Shown here: positions 21,784 through 33,847 of the stretch, piece after piece | Numbering within the stretch: position 1 is the first letter of the stretch | Layout of the letters: each line of letters opens with the position of its first letter | Assembly (NCBI GenBank): GCA_003667245.1 | Contig: RCNN01000196.1 | Location: 1-40,251, forward strand | Direction of reading: 5' to 3' | Length of the DNA: 40,251 bases | Source of the DNA: Heterostelium multicystogenum | Taxonomy: Eukaryota; Evosea; Eumycetozoa; Acytosteliales; Acytosteliaceae | Made by a program: the position numbers and the translations under genes | Notes under the pieces: model-generated | Seen by the model: only the letters and a program-made list of their open reading frames with translations | What the model was told of the DNA's origin: nothing | Database searches by the model: none

Positions 21784-23188
21784 TCGAATCGAATTCAAAG
21801 AGACAATAATTAATTATTTAATCAAATCACTTCAAATGCTTCAAAATCAATTCCAATATAGGTTATATAGATAGTTAGATATAGAGAGTCAAGAGATAAA
21901 TGTGTTGTAAAACAACATCAATAACAACAAACATTCAAATAATAAACTAAATAAAAAAGAAATAAATAAAAAATATATTTAATCCAAAGTATTACTTTTG
22001 ATGTTGTTTTACATTTGGTTGTAAACAATTTGAGCCCAAGCCATCATGAATTTGAGAGGGGAATTAAAATCAAGATAATTGTCGTCAACTGCAAATTTAT
22101 TAGATTTGAAAGTCTTTTTTGGTTGCAAATGCAATGAATCGATTGATATTTATTGGTGCTTCTATTTTGTGTTAAAAAAACCAAAAACCATGACTCAGAT
22201 CAACACCACCACACTTTCAGCACCTTCTAAAGTATAACTCACAGGGAGGTCTTGCCTACTAAACGATTCTTCTATTATTAAAATAAAAAGCAAGACGCCT
22301 CTTCGGGTAAAATCCTCAAGTCAACTTTAAAATCAATGACAAACTATTTTTAATTATCTATTGTTTATTTTTATCTATTATTTAATTTATATCTATATGA
22401 TATCATTATTATTCAAAGCTGAACAGCATATAGTAGTATATTTATAAAGTTAACAAATAGAACAAAAGGATAAATTAAATAATACAAGATAACTCTAATC
22501 AATACAATATTATTAATACGACGTCGAATAAATTGTAAACTTCACATATTTATACAGTATTTCACTCACACCATCACCCATTTTCACCACCAACACCAAT
22601 ACAATCAACACCTTAATACCTCCTTTTTTCATCTATTTTTATTTTATATTATATCATATCATCTCTATCATATCTAATATTTTATATATATATATATAGT
22701 TTTACTTGTTAATAGTAATTAATAATAATAATAATAGTTGTAATAGTAAATATATTAATCATCATTCTCTTTCTTTTTATTCTTTTTAATATTTCTTTTT
22801 TATTTGATTCTCCGAATACCTGACGTGGTCGACTTAATTCATAAATATCCTCTTAGATATCTTTTTTGGAATCCTATACAACCGAGTTACTATATATATA
22901 TTTATTGTTATTAGTAATATCTTTATTATCAGTATAAATAGAATCATAGCTGACTTTGGGAAAACTACTCCAACATAGTTGAACATTCAAAAATGATACA
23001 TATAGAACCAATAGATATAGATGAGTATGTCTGCTGCTCCATCAGATTGATTGACTGACTGATTGATTGATTGGATTTGGATTTGGTTGGCTGATTCTTT
23101 TGCTAACTAATCATTCTATCGATATAATATTATAGACGAGCGACCAAAATGATGTTGCATCATTTTAAAAAGAAAACATTTCATTATA
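21784..23188. other. Intergenic region between MHCK and TMEM181-like genes
   Basis: 1.4 kb of AT-rich DNA holds the kinase 3' end (AATAAA clusters around 21940-21975) and the TMEM181-like promoter. A short, less AT-rich segment with a predicted hairpin lies at 22246-22301. An AT microsatellite occurs near 22683-22700. No protein-coding gene is seen. Confidence 0.45.
22246..22301. other. Candidate structured element (hairpin)
   Basis: GAGGTCTTGC (22246-22255) can pair with GCAAGA-CG-CCTC (22290-22301). This gives ten base pairs with a two-base bulge around a 34-nt AT-rich loop. The arms are much richer in G and C than the surrounding intergenic DNA. It may be a small noncoding RNA or an untranslated-region structure. 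No known RNA family was recognised. Confidence 0.25.
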
Positions 23189-24621
23189 ATGTCAGCCTCA
23201 TTCCTGACTATATATTTAGTGTTGTTGTTAATCGGTGGAGTAGGTCCCAAATTATTCGGTATCACAACCTGCAAATACTACACTTGAAGTATGTTCCGAT
23301 CAACAGAATTGCCAAATAGCATCACAGTACAAGTGGCAAAACTCTATTGGGTCACTGTCGAAATCCAATAGAAACCTAGCGTTGAATACAAAATTAATAT
23401 TATTCGATACGAACTCATCCATATCAAGCTTGGATGTACCTCTGCATATTACACTGAGAGGTGTCGACGGTCCAAACAGAAGAGGTTGTCAGTGAGACTA
23501 ATCTGACGTTTCCAGTGCAGTGTGGATCAACCTCAAGTCAATGGTTTCTCGTTGTCAATGTGTATGGCCTTGACTACTCCACCTATTATGTAGATATCGT
23601 CATGTTTCCCTTTAAAAACATTGAATCAGTGAAAAGGCTAGAGTTTACATTCGACTATGTTAACAAATCGTATTCTATTTTCGAGATGTGGTACGACTGA
23701 TATTCGTCATTCTAACAGTTGGTGCACTGGCAGGATTCCTCTATTCACTGAGGAAGTTCCATTGGCGACATTGGACCACAGAACAAAAGTTTATGGTTCT
23801 CATTCTACCTGCCCTATTCTTTTGTAATAGTATGTGAAATTATCATTCATCTCGACATACTGATACTAACATGACATCTACTATAGATCCTATATTCCTT
23901 TTAGTCATAGTAACCTTGGAGTTTGGCGCTTGATGATCCGACGACTTCTTTAAAAACAATATTATATCGATTCTGTTTTACTTTTGGTTTGTAATTTTCG
24001 ATGGTATCAGAAAAAAATGGAACTGAATATAGCTATATCAAGTTTTATGTACCAAAGATTGTACTCTCGGTTTCCTTTTTTATCAGCAGCTTGGTTGCCA
24101 TGAGTATATTCGAATATAAGCTTAAGCATGATCCATTATCACTACATCCCTCATATACCATGATTGTAAGTTACCAGCATCTGGATCTTAATATTATCAT
24201 CTACTAATAGGAATATTACTATTTAAAACTCACAGATATTTGGTGTTATTTCCGCTATTATAATGATAATATTTTTATTCTACATAGTATATTTAATTGC
24301 CAAAGGATGGATAACAACAAAGACACTACCATTTATCAATATCAAGCTGAGACTATTACTATTGCTCAGTGTCTTTGTTATTGGAGCACTTGGACTGGTA
24401 TTCTTTTCAGTTGGATCGATACAAAGGGTCGTACAGCAATACAGTTTTTCTCATACTCTGGACTGATCAATCTTTATATTTTCGCTTTGACCATTCTCTA
24501 TCTCCCCCATCCAAACTCAGACATGCTATATCAAAACTTGAATAGAGACGGTGCTGAACTACCTCACCTTAGATTAGATAAAGAAAAAGAAGAGGAAGAA
24601 TTCAATGAAGTCTACTTATAA
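23189..24621 (+). CDS. tmem181: TMEM181-like multi-pass membrane protein
   Basis: From ATG at 23189 with a signal-like hydrophobic start (MSASFLTIYLVLLLIGGVG), then an extracellular or lumenal domain with Cys residues (EVCSDQQNC). The seven-helix-type core follows. RHWTTEQKFMVLILPALFF closely resembles the WTIEQ..M..LLPLLLLYNDPFF block of TMEM181. FWFVIFDGIRKKW, SYIKFYVPKIVLSVSFF, YLIAKGWITTKTLPFINIKLR and SGLINLYIFALTILYLP match its later helices. The C-terminus is a short acidic tail. Introns are 23831-23886 and 24166-24235. TMEM181 belongs to the GOST/Wntless-like seven-transmembrane group, and its cellular role is not settled. Frame slips occur around 23280, 23460, 23695, 23930, 24015 and 24460. 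Confidence 0.75.
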
Positions 24622-24845
24622 TCAACTAATATATATCAATTAGCAATAAATACTCCTCACTTGTTCATTATAAATTATGAAATAAATCTCAAAAAAACCA
24701 CTACTTTCTGATTTAATCTTATTTCAATACTGAACAAGAACAGTTCAACTTAATTGCATCAATTTCATTTGGATTCACCCTAATTTACATTTTTCAACAG
24801 TTACACAAATATATATATTACAAGCTACGCTATCATATAGATATA

Positions 24846-26122
24846 ATGAATGAAACAAAAGGAAATGATGCACCTGATCCTTACTTTGTACTAAGAGGGC
24901 ACCGTACTTTTATTAATTCTATTTGCTTTGATCAATTGAATGATAACCTTTTATATTCAGGGTATGTTTAAAGTTGAATCGTCTTCAGTTATCGAGAGAT
25001 GATTTGCTTTTTATTATTCTATTGTTACTTATTCTTATTGTTTATAGCTCAGGTGATGGTGAAATAAGACTTTGGAATGTTGAAGAAAAGAGATGTTTAA
25101 AAGTGATTCAGCATGCTCATCCTGAGGGTGGTGTTCTATCTTTACATACGGTTCCTCATCATAATACTATTTTTGTCACAAGGTAGAGATGGTACAATCA
25201 AAGTTTGGAATATTGACCAAAACTGGGCTTAGTCTTGTTGATAAACTTGAAACCAATTCTATATCTTTGGGAAAATGTTCTCCCATTATTACCAATCTTT
25301 CATCCCTTAATGAATTCTCCTGTGAAAGCTTCACCACTCTTATCAACTGAACCTGTTGCAATCACCATCTACTTTTGTACAGGCTAGCAGTTTCACCAAT
25401 GAAAATACGATATCTACAATCAATACTGCCATCAATGGTTATGAGAATTTAGTTGCTATATCTTCAGATGAGGGTTGCTTCGCAAATTGAAATATGGGAT
25501 TTGACTCAAAGAGAAGTAGTTATGAAGGTTAAGGCTGACCAACAGGGTAGCACGGAGCGCCATGGTATGTCTATGAGTATTAAACTTTGGAGAGAACAAC
25601 CCACTAGTCAACTTAACCTGTGCTCTGGATTTGAGAATGGTGGGCTTTGTCTATGGGATCTAAGAGCTCCTCAAACTCCCTGTGTCAAATCAAAGCTTCA
25701 CACCGAGCCTGTACTCTCATTTTGCATTGAAAGATGGTAATGGTGTATCTGGGTCAGGCGATAATAAAATAGTCGACTTCAAAATCAACTATGATACTGT
25801 AAGCAATAGCGATAAACAACAATCCAAACCAAACAACTTACCTTTCTACAAATTTAATATAGGGATCATTTGATACGATTACAGAGCATATTTTAAATAA
25901 TAATGGAATTTCTGACATTAAAATTAGAGCTGACTCAAAGATATACGCTACTGCTGGTTGGGACAGAAGAGTGAGAATCTATAACTTTAGAAAAACATAC
26001 TCCACTCGCTATTTTAAAGTATCACACTGAGAGTATCTATTTCAATAGACTTCAGCAAACAGAACATATTGGCATCTGCCTCAAAGGATTTGAAAATTGC
26101 ACTTTGGTCCATCTACAAATGA
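24846..26122 (+). CDS. gnb1l: GNB1L/Asa1-like WD-repeat protein
   Basis: From ATG at 24846 ([19 protein letters not shown]). Introns are 24962-25047 and 25799-25862. The opening [10 protein letters not shown] matches the PDPQFVLRG start of GNB1L. Later blocks also follow that family: [83 protein letters not shown] and [17 protein letters not shown] at the end. GNB1L and yeast Asa1 support folding of PIKK kinases with the TTT/ASTRA complex. About seven WD blades and roughly 370 aa fit the family. The ORF is broken by several one-base slips (about 25184, 25235, 25350, 25490, 25735 and 26000-26030). Confidence 0.75.
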
Positions 26123-26257
26123 TAGAATTTTTATACTAACTGTACAGCTCATACTAACAAATCAATAACATTTGTACATTGAAATAAATAACATACGTAA
26201 AGATCTACTATTAAAACTATGCAACTAATTACTTTACTATTTATTTAAAGTGGTATA

Positions 26258-29200
26258 TTACCAAGCAATCCAGGCAATTGGACCATTAGGGAAGAGTCGG
26301 ACAAAGAGTTTTCTAATCTCGTCGATTAGTAGGATGGCAACTGCAAATGGAATTGGTAGGATCCAGTACTTAATTGGGACATCTCCAGTCAAGAAAATAG
26401 TTTGGATCCAAGTTACCTTTGTGACAATGATGGCGACAATGAAGGAGCAGACCATACCTCCAAAGATGTAGAAGTTTCTACGCTTTGGACGAATTGGATC
26501 GGGTGACTATGGAAAGACGACGATTACGGATGGAGAGAATGTTACCCCATTGGAGAATCATGAGTGCAATGAATGTACACAGGTTCCAGTTGGCACATAG
26601 ATGTTGTTAAAGTCGTCGGCTGAAACCTTGACATGTGGGCATCAAAGTTGATGTCACCATATGTAAATGCCAATCATACCATGACAATCCAGTGTACTCT
26701 TCAATGTATAGGAAGAACAAAAACATCGATATGACTGACTGCATAGTACCCATTGAAGAGATACGACTGCAAAATAGATTCTTCCGGTAATCAAGTGATC
26801 TTTTTTGGCATTTCTTGTGGCAATGACATCAAGTTGAATTCTTCCTTCTCCATAATCATGAAAGACATGGGAATACATCGGTGAGCAACAAATGATATAA
26901 TCATGAGGAATGAGCTTAGTGGAGATGGAGTACCAAAGAATGAGTTAACGACAACTGGCATGATTTCAGAGTAGGATCCAGCAGGAAGAAGGAATCCAAT
27001 AACTTTTTGTAGATTTTGGAATACAAGACGACCTAAACGAATGGCTTGACTGATAGAATCAAAGCTACCAAGCAACACAAGATCGGCTGCCTCGATAGCA
27101 ACATCACTACCACTTACGACGGCAATACCAACATCAGCTGCTTTCAGTGCTGGAGCATCATTGACACCATCACCAGTAACGGCAACGACACCTCCACGTT
27201 TTTGGAGTTCGGTTACAATAAGCAACTTTTGCTCTGGAGTAGTACGAGCAAATACAACCTCAGTATACTTGTTTACGGTATCCCATTGGTTGTCGTTCAA
27301 CTTGGTAATCTCATTACCATTCAAAATTTAAACTCGAGACGACAGAACTATCGAGGGCTTCGGTGGATTGGTAGGTAGACGCCAAAAGATTTTCATAGGT
27401 CTCTGGTTCACGGTCCTGCTGAGTAAAAATACCAACTTGACGAGCAATAGCACTTGCAGTTAAAACCGAAATCACCAGTAATCATAAAGAATCTGGAACC
27501 AGCTCTACGGCAAGAGGCAACGGTTTCCTTAATTTCTGGTCTTGGTGGATCAGAAATTCCTACCATTCCAATAATAATTAAATCCTTTACAGCAGACTCA
27601 AAGTCTTCAACAAATGATGGATGACTAATTGGATTTTCAGGTGTGTATTCACGATAACATAACAATAGAACACGTTGTCCATTTCCTATGATAAATCATT
27701 TAAAGTTAGTATGTTATCTTTGGATTGCTTTGTAATTGACACATACTTGAAAGTTTCTCTTGCAATGCGATGATTTTTTCCATTTCGTCAACATTTAATG
27801 GAACTGCGGTATTATTGGATGTACAGATAGCAATACAACGATACAATAAGACATCTGGAGCTCCTTTGACAAACATGATATGTTGGTTGGCTGACGAGTT
27901 AATTCGGAAAATCGATTGAGATGGAGAGTTGTCTTGGTAGGTTGGCTTATGGAGTGTGGCCATAAATTTGTTTTTGGAGTTAAATGGAATGTCAAAGACA
28001 CGTGGGAATTCATCGACATAGTTGGTGGAGATGGAGTGAGAGAGTTTTTCAGCGAATCGAAGAATAGCAGCATCGGTTGCATCACCATTGATCTTACGTT
28101 GGTCGAGTGGAAGGGCAAGAGTGGAAGCATCAAAAGTGGCATTACAACAGAGTTTTGAAGCCAATTGCATTTGTGTGTAAATGTTGGTCTGGGCACCACA
28201 TGAATTGCTCTTGAGGGAGATTTGCATGTCTTCTGGGTTGACCTGAATATCGGAAAAGACAACATTGGTGACAAACATCTTATTTTGTGTAAGAGTACCG
28301 GTTCTTGTCAGAGCAAATTACATTGACACAACCAAGTGTTTCAACGGTGGTAAGGGACTTTGGCAAAATGTTATTCTCTTTCATACGCTTGGCAATTAGC
28401 AGGAGAGTGAGAGCAACACAAATGGGCATACCTTCTGGGATGAAGGCTACTACACATGACATTACATTCATCAACATGGCAACTGTATCTTGGAAGTTTG
28501 GATGATACTTCTTGAGGAATACACCCCACTCCAAAGCAAATATTCCGGCAAGCAAAATAGTGAGAGCAACAATGATAAAGACAAAACGGTTGATTTCTTG
28601 TTGGATGAGTGGTACCTTTTCCTTACGGTTGTTGGTCAACTGGTTAATTTTACCCATGACAGAATTGTTACCTGTGAGCACTACAATACCGACTCCGGAA
28701 CCATTGAGAACATGAGTACCCATAAAGACGACATTTCGTGACTCGTGGAAACTCGAGTCAGTACATTTGGTAACAACATTGATTGGTTTGTTTTCTCTCC
28801 TGTCAAGATGGAATTGTCGACTTTAAGGTCACCAGAGGACTGGACAATGATCATATCGGCTGGGATTTTGTTTCCCATTTTTCAGGTGAACAATATCACC
28901 AACAACCAATTGATTGGTAGGTACCTTTGTAACTTGTCCACCACGAATGACCAAACATTCCGATGGCAACATATTAAGAATAGACTTCATCACACGAGAA
29001 GTAGACCAATCTTGGAAAGCAGAGAATAATGCTTGGATAAGAATAACCAAGATCTGAGAGAAGATAATGGCAATATTAAAAATAAATTCAAAGTGGAAAT
29101 TAAAGTTGGAATGGAATTAAAATAGATACCACAACAAGATATATAATATGAAATGGTCAGTAATCAATCTTAAATATTAATCAGGTATCAATTCATTATC

Positions 29201-29874
29201 TTTATAAACTAATTGATTAAATTTAGCTTATCAGAATTAATAAATCTTCCCATGCATCTCCGTGGAGACCATTGGGATAAGATAAACCTACAACTAAAAT
29301 TGCCAGTGCAAGATTTGTGGCAAACCAATTTGATAGTTTCCAACAAACAAAGAAAACAATTTACACCAACCCATAAAACAGAACAAAACTGTTATGGAGT
29401 CAAGGAAAATAAATTAAAGGAAGGAAGGAAAAGGGACAATGGAATTGATTAAAGTAATAGTTTAGTACTTCTAAACATATAGAATAGATATTTGGATTTG
29501 GCTTTTGGAAGCACATGTTGGTTATCTTTAGACCAACAACACATACACCTCCGAATAAATAAATCATTATTTTCTTAAAATAATTGGGACGGTGATGAGC
29601 AAACTCATTGAGACCATTGGCCTTGATACGAATACTGGCTTCAGATGGTGACAAACCATCCTCAATGCTAGTATGAAAACGTTCACATAACTCTGATTCG
29701 GAAAGAGTATGGAAATCCTGACTGAAGTCTTCGTACTTTGAGGAAGTGGACGAAGACGAACGTCTTGAACTTTGAAATGCTTTGTACTCAGCAGATAAAG
29801 ATGGATCTACAGCATCGATGTCACAATCGCCAACGACGGTAAGGATTCATTGGAATACTAATTTCGGAGTCCAT
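26258..29874 (-). CDS. P-type cation-transporting ATPase (type IIC, Na+/K+-like)
   Basis: From ATG at 29874 to stop at 26258. Landmarks in order: a Ser-rich N-terminus, LSPSEASIRIKANGLNEF (cation-ATPase N domain), an actuator with ILTGEK, membrane helix 4 with VAFIPEGM, the phosphorylation motif (SDKTGTLTQNKM after correcting one A near 28312), MFVKGAPD (nucleotide-binding lysine), ITGD, VVAVTGDGVNDAPALKAAD (hinge) and C-terminal helices ending DEIRKLFVRLFP. VETLGC before the Asp and the C-terminal DEIRKL...P fit type IIC (Na,K/H,K-like) pumps more than SERCA. Ion specificity cannot be read. At least one large intron lies around 29065-29220 and another around 29450-29540. Many frame slips occur, including at 28300, 28780, 28870 and 27320-27480, and the C-terminal third around 26470-26800 is badly scrambled. 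Confidence 0.85.
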
Positions 29875-32398
29875 ATCTTCTTCAGTTTAAAGTCAACTCG
29901 GGCGGGGAGAAAGGAGGTAGTAGGTTGAGGTAGTAAAATAATTTTTAAAACCTTTGAGGGGAAAAAAGAAAAAAGAAAGAAAATGGCAAGTAAAACTTAA
30001 ATGAGAAAGATAGAGATAAAATAGAAGTATATTTATAATAACAATATAACAATGTATTTATATATCTCTTTGAACAAAGTAAGTTTTGTTTTTATGATAT
30101 ACACTTTCTAACTAGTTTTTATTTAGGTTATAAAGTCGGGCATTTATTTTAAATAATATTAATATTTTGTTAAATTTGAGAGAAGGAGATCAGATAGTTT
30201 ATTTTCACATGAAAGCTCAAAAAAATGACTCGTTCCTTCTCTTTTGGATGTGGTTCAAAATGTTTACCCCACTGGATACAACCCCACTTTCACACATTGG
30301 TGTAACCATTATTTTCGGCACCATCACTAAAAAACACCATATTTTATTTATTTATACACCCTCCCCGGACTACACTATTCCACTTGGTATGATTTATTTT
30401 TTAATTATCAATTAATTTTAAATATCAGGTTCCGAATAAACATAAAATACAAAACAAACAACTGTAAACAATTGAGTAGTAGTGGTCTTCCAAAGTGGTT
30501 CACAATCATCAACTGTTAATTTTTGATTATATTTTTAGACTCTAAGACCTCTGTTTTAGTGATCACTGTCTATATATCGAAGCTCACTGTAATTACTTTA
30601 CAAATATTTGTTAGTTATTAAAGTTCAAAGAGAGGAATGTATTTCTCTCTATAGTAAAATAAGTTTGTTATTTGAAGATTAATAATATAATACACTAACT
30701 ATTACTTTAACAAAGAAGTTAATTGAATAGTAATTATTAAAAAACAAGATTTGTTTTAATTGTAAAACTTATGATAGAATCTATTGATTCATTATGATCA
30801 ATCGCTGAATAAATAAAAGACAAGATTGTCCAAGATGTAGTTCATCAAAAAAAGAGACAAATATCAACGATCATTGAAACAATGTTTCTCCTTTGTTTGG
30901 CTGTTGTTTTATTGAATCAATGCCAGCAATTACCTTAATGGTCCATCGAAACATCATCGAAATTGGGTGCCACACTGGCCGTACCAAAAATTGTAGAGTT
31001 ATTTTGCTCTCACGATAATAATAAAATAATTTCACACAAAAAAAAATAGTGAAAAATCAAATTCATTGAATAAAGATTGCATTATTATAATAGCTCAACC
31101 TCTTACCCATTTTTTGTTTTTTTTTTACATTTTTATTAATATTATTTTGTTTTTATTTTATTTTCAGTGATTGATTTTATGAATGTTGTGTGTGAAAATC
31201 CAAATAACGTTAAAAATATTCATAATAAATCATTAAAATAGTCATATAATAATAGTAGTAATATAATTATATATTTTATTTTATATTTCAAACCATCACA
31301 TACCAACAAAAGATTAGATTAGATTTATCATCAGTACTCAAGTAGATTAGTCTTAGTTTGAAATCATTTTGCCATCTTGGTATACTTTAAAAATAAAATA
31401 TATTTTATAGTTAGTAATCAAACCCAATCCAACCAACTCATTTCAATTCAAACAAATAACAATAATAATAATAATAACAACAGCAACAACATAAGCCTAT
31501 CTTGGACTTGTGCACAACTAATCCATCACAGAGAATGTGTGATATTTTATGAATAGCTATTGCATTATTGTCACAATCACAAATCAGTTAATTCTTTTCA
31601 AGTAGCTATTATAATCGTCTTATATATTGTAGTGATCTATCGATATAAACAAGTGTAAAATTATGATTTATAATATTGGATATCATTTGGAGTCTTAAGT
31701 ATTAATAATATAGCCAAAAATGGACATCATCATATAATTTTGCGAGCTAATTTAGTATTATATCAATTGTTTAATAATATATGTATTAATTAAACAAGCA
31801 AGCCTTCTCCAATTGTACTTATAATTTTGTTTTTTGTTGTTTTTGTTTTTAAACTTTTTTTTTATATTTTTAATTTTTTTACATCATCTCCACCTTAAAA
31901 AAAAAACCACTAATCATTATATAATAGTAATAACATTTACCCTTGATAATCAATTCTATTTTTAATTAAATTATAATTGTATTATCTAAGTTTTATTGTT
32001 AAACAAGAAAGGTGTGTATTGGTGGATATCCACTAAGAAAGAAGAGAGAGCATTGTCCATATTCATTCGGACCTTCCTACCATTATCATTTCCACCTTAT
32101 TTTATAATGAAAATCAAATCAATCCTCCTCCTGTCGCCTAATGACTCTTCAACATCCACCATCACCACACACACTTTCATTTTTGTTTTTTAATTGAATA
32201 AACTTTTCACTCACCCAACCAACTAACCAACACCAACTAACCAAACACCAATAATCAGTCAGCAGTCAGTCAGATTGATTAAAATAAAACAACAGCAACA
32301 ACATACTAACCTATTACACTTCTGGTTTTTTAGTTAATTAGCTTATATAACATACTTGTAAATATTTGGAACTCTAGAACAATAAATACTATTAAATA
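29875..32398. promoter_or_regulatory. Divergent intergenic region, ATPase / RacE-like
   Basis: This 2.5-kb AT-rich stretch lies between divergent genes, with long A and T runs. An 82-codon open frame at 30167-30415 has no recognisable family, no dictyostelid low-complexity pattern and no splice context, so I do not call it. I see no tRNA or other RNA gene. Confidence 0.4.
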
Positions 32399-33246
32399 AT
32401 GGCAGAAGTAAGAATTAATACATCAAGATATCGAAGAGAGTGCAGCGAGTTGAGAGACACTGATGGAGAAGGTTTAGAGCCAGCTAGGACAAGTTATTAA
32501 TTAATGATTTGCTTATTGTTGTTTAGGAATCAGGAGCTACTCGTGTAAAGTTGGTTGTTGTTGGTGATGGTGCAGTCGGTAAGACTTGCCTTTTGATTTC
32601 ATACGCTCGTAATGAAATTCCCAGTAGAATATGTACCAACAGTATTTGAAAATTATACAGCTACCACCAAGCGTGGAAATGAAGATATTAAGATTCACTT
32701 GTGGATACTGCAGGACAAGAAGAGTACGATCGTCTTCGTCCTCTCTCCTACCCAGGTGCCGACGTTGTTTTGCTATGTTTCTCAACCATCAGTCAGGACT
32801 TCTTATGAATCAATTAGAGATAGAGTATGTTTGTTGTTGTTGGTTTAGTGCATAGATATGCAAATCTTACTAATATGATTGATTCGGTATAACAGTGGGC
32901 ACCAGAAGTCAAGCACTATATAGAAGATGTTCCACGTATTTTAGTTGGTACAAAGATAGATTTAAGAGAAGCACAACACCCAGATCCCAACTCTGGAAAG
33001 TTCGAACCAGTTACACCAGATATGGGTCTTTCAATGGCCAAGCAAATTGGTGCCAAACAATATTTAGAGGTTTCTGCCAAGAGTCATCAAGGTCTCAATG
33101 AAATTTTTAACACCGCTATCGATTTAGTACTTGAGTCACGAGGAATGGAAAAGAAGAGTGAGCAACCAGGAACAACTACAGCAGAAAAAGGTGGAAAAGA
33201 TAAACCAAAAAAGAAAGAAAAGAAACAAGGATGTATCATTTTATAA
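32399..33246 (+). CDS. racE: Rho-family small GTPase, RacE-like
   Basis: ATG at 32399 starts a 3-codon first exon. Intron 1 is 32408-32526 and intron 2 is 32825-32895. The product is about 223 aa, the length of D. discoideum RacE. G1 is GDGAVGKT, G2 lies around [10 protein letters not shown]3 is [21 protein letters not shown]4 is GTKIDLRE and G5 is SAKS. The insert [11 protein letters not shown] is a RacE-like feature, and the tail is polybasic (KKKEKK) with a CIIL CAAX box predicting geranylgeranylation. RacE is needed for cortical tension and cytokinesis. Three one-base slips break the frame: an extra A at about 32613, a missing G at about 32704 and an extra T at about 32801. Family certain, RacE subtype likely. 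Confidence 0.9.
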
Positions 33247-33847
33247 ACAAATAACTCAGCTTCATTAACAACCCCCCAAAACACCACCACAACTAAACAA
33301 CAACTACAACTACTACAAATTCCGCTTAATAATAATTAATTAAAATAGCTTATAAGCAAAAAGAAAAACAAAAAAATTAAAAAACAAACTAATTAGTGTC
33401 AATTTCTTTCTCTACTTTATCTTTCTTTCACATTTACTCATTTCTACTATCTCTCTTTTAACATCATGATTCACTGGTAAGTTCAATCTATTCCAGTACT
33501 ATAAGTAGTTTAATAAAGTCGATGTATCAAGCCATCATAATGGTTAATCTTTGCATTAATGATTGATTGATTTCTCATGTTTTCATTTTATTTAATTGTC
33601 TCATTTGATAGATCTAACTGTGTGTATCATAATCAAACACAATTAATAATACTTAAATTCAAAGATTAATTCAAGTATTATTATTACAATATTATTTGAC
33701 TTTTGAAATTCAAAAATTTAAATTTTATGACAGTTATAAAAACCCATATTATTTTGAAGCAAGCTTTCGATACTCAAGGGTGGTAAAATTTCAAAATATA
33801 TTAATAAAGCACTTCATTTATTTTATGTATAATAGTATAATATAATA
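33247..33847. promoter_or_regulatory. Intergenic region between RacE-like and TFIIIC genes
   Basis: 601 nt of AT-rich DNA holds the 3' end of the GTPase gene and the promoter of the TFIIIC-like gene. No coding or RNA signal is seen. Confidence 0.35.

Noticed and set aside
22244..22265. U5 snRNA-like loop (GCCTACTAAACG)
   Set aside because: It lacks the conserved U-rich part of the U5 loop and the expected stem and Sm site, so the resemblance is superficial.
29370..29380. ACCCATAA match to the upstream element described for Dictyostelium small-RNA genes
   Set aside because: It lies within the ATPase gene and no structured RNA follows at the expected distance. Such 8-mers are expected by chance.
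30167..30415. 82-codon plus-strand ORF
   Set aside because: No recognisable motif, no plausible gene context, and within a long AT-rich intergenic region.
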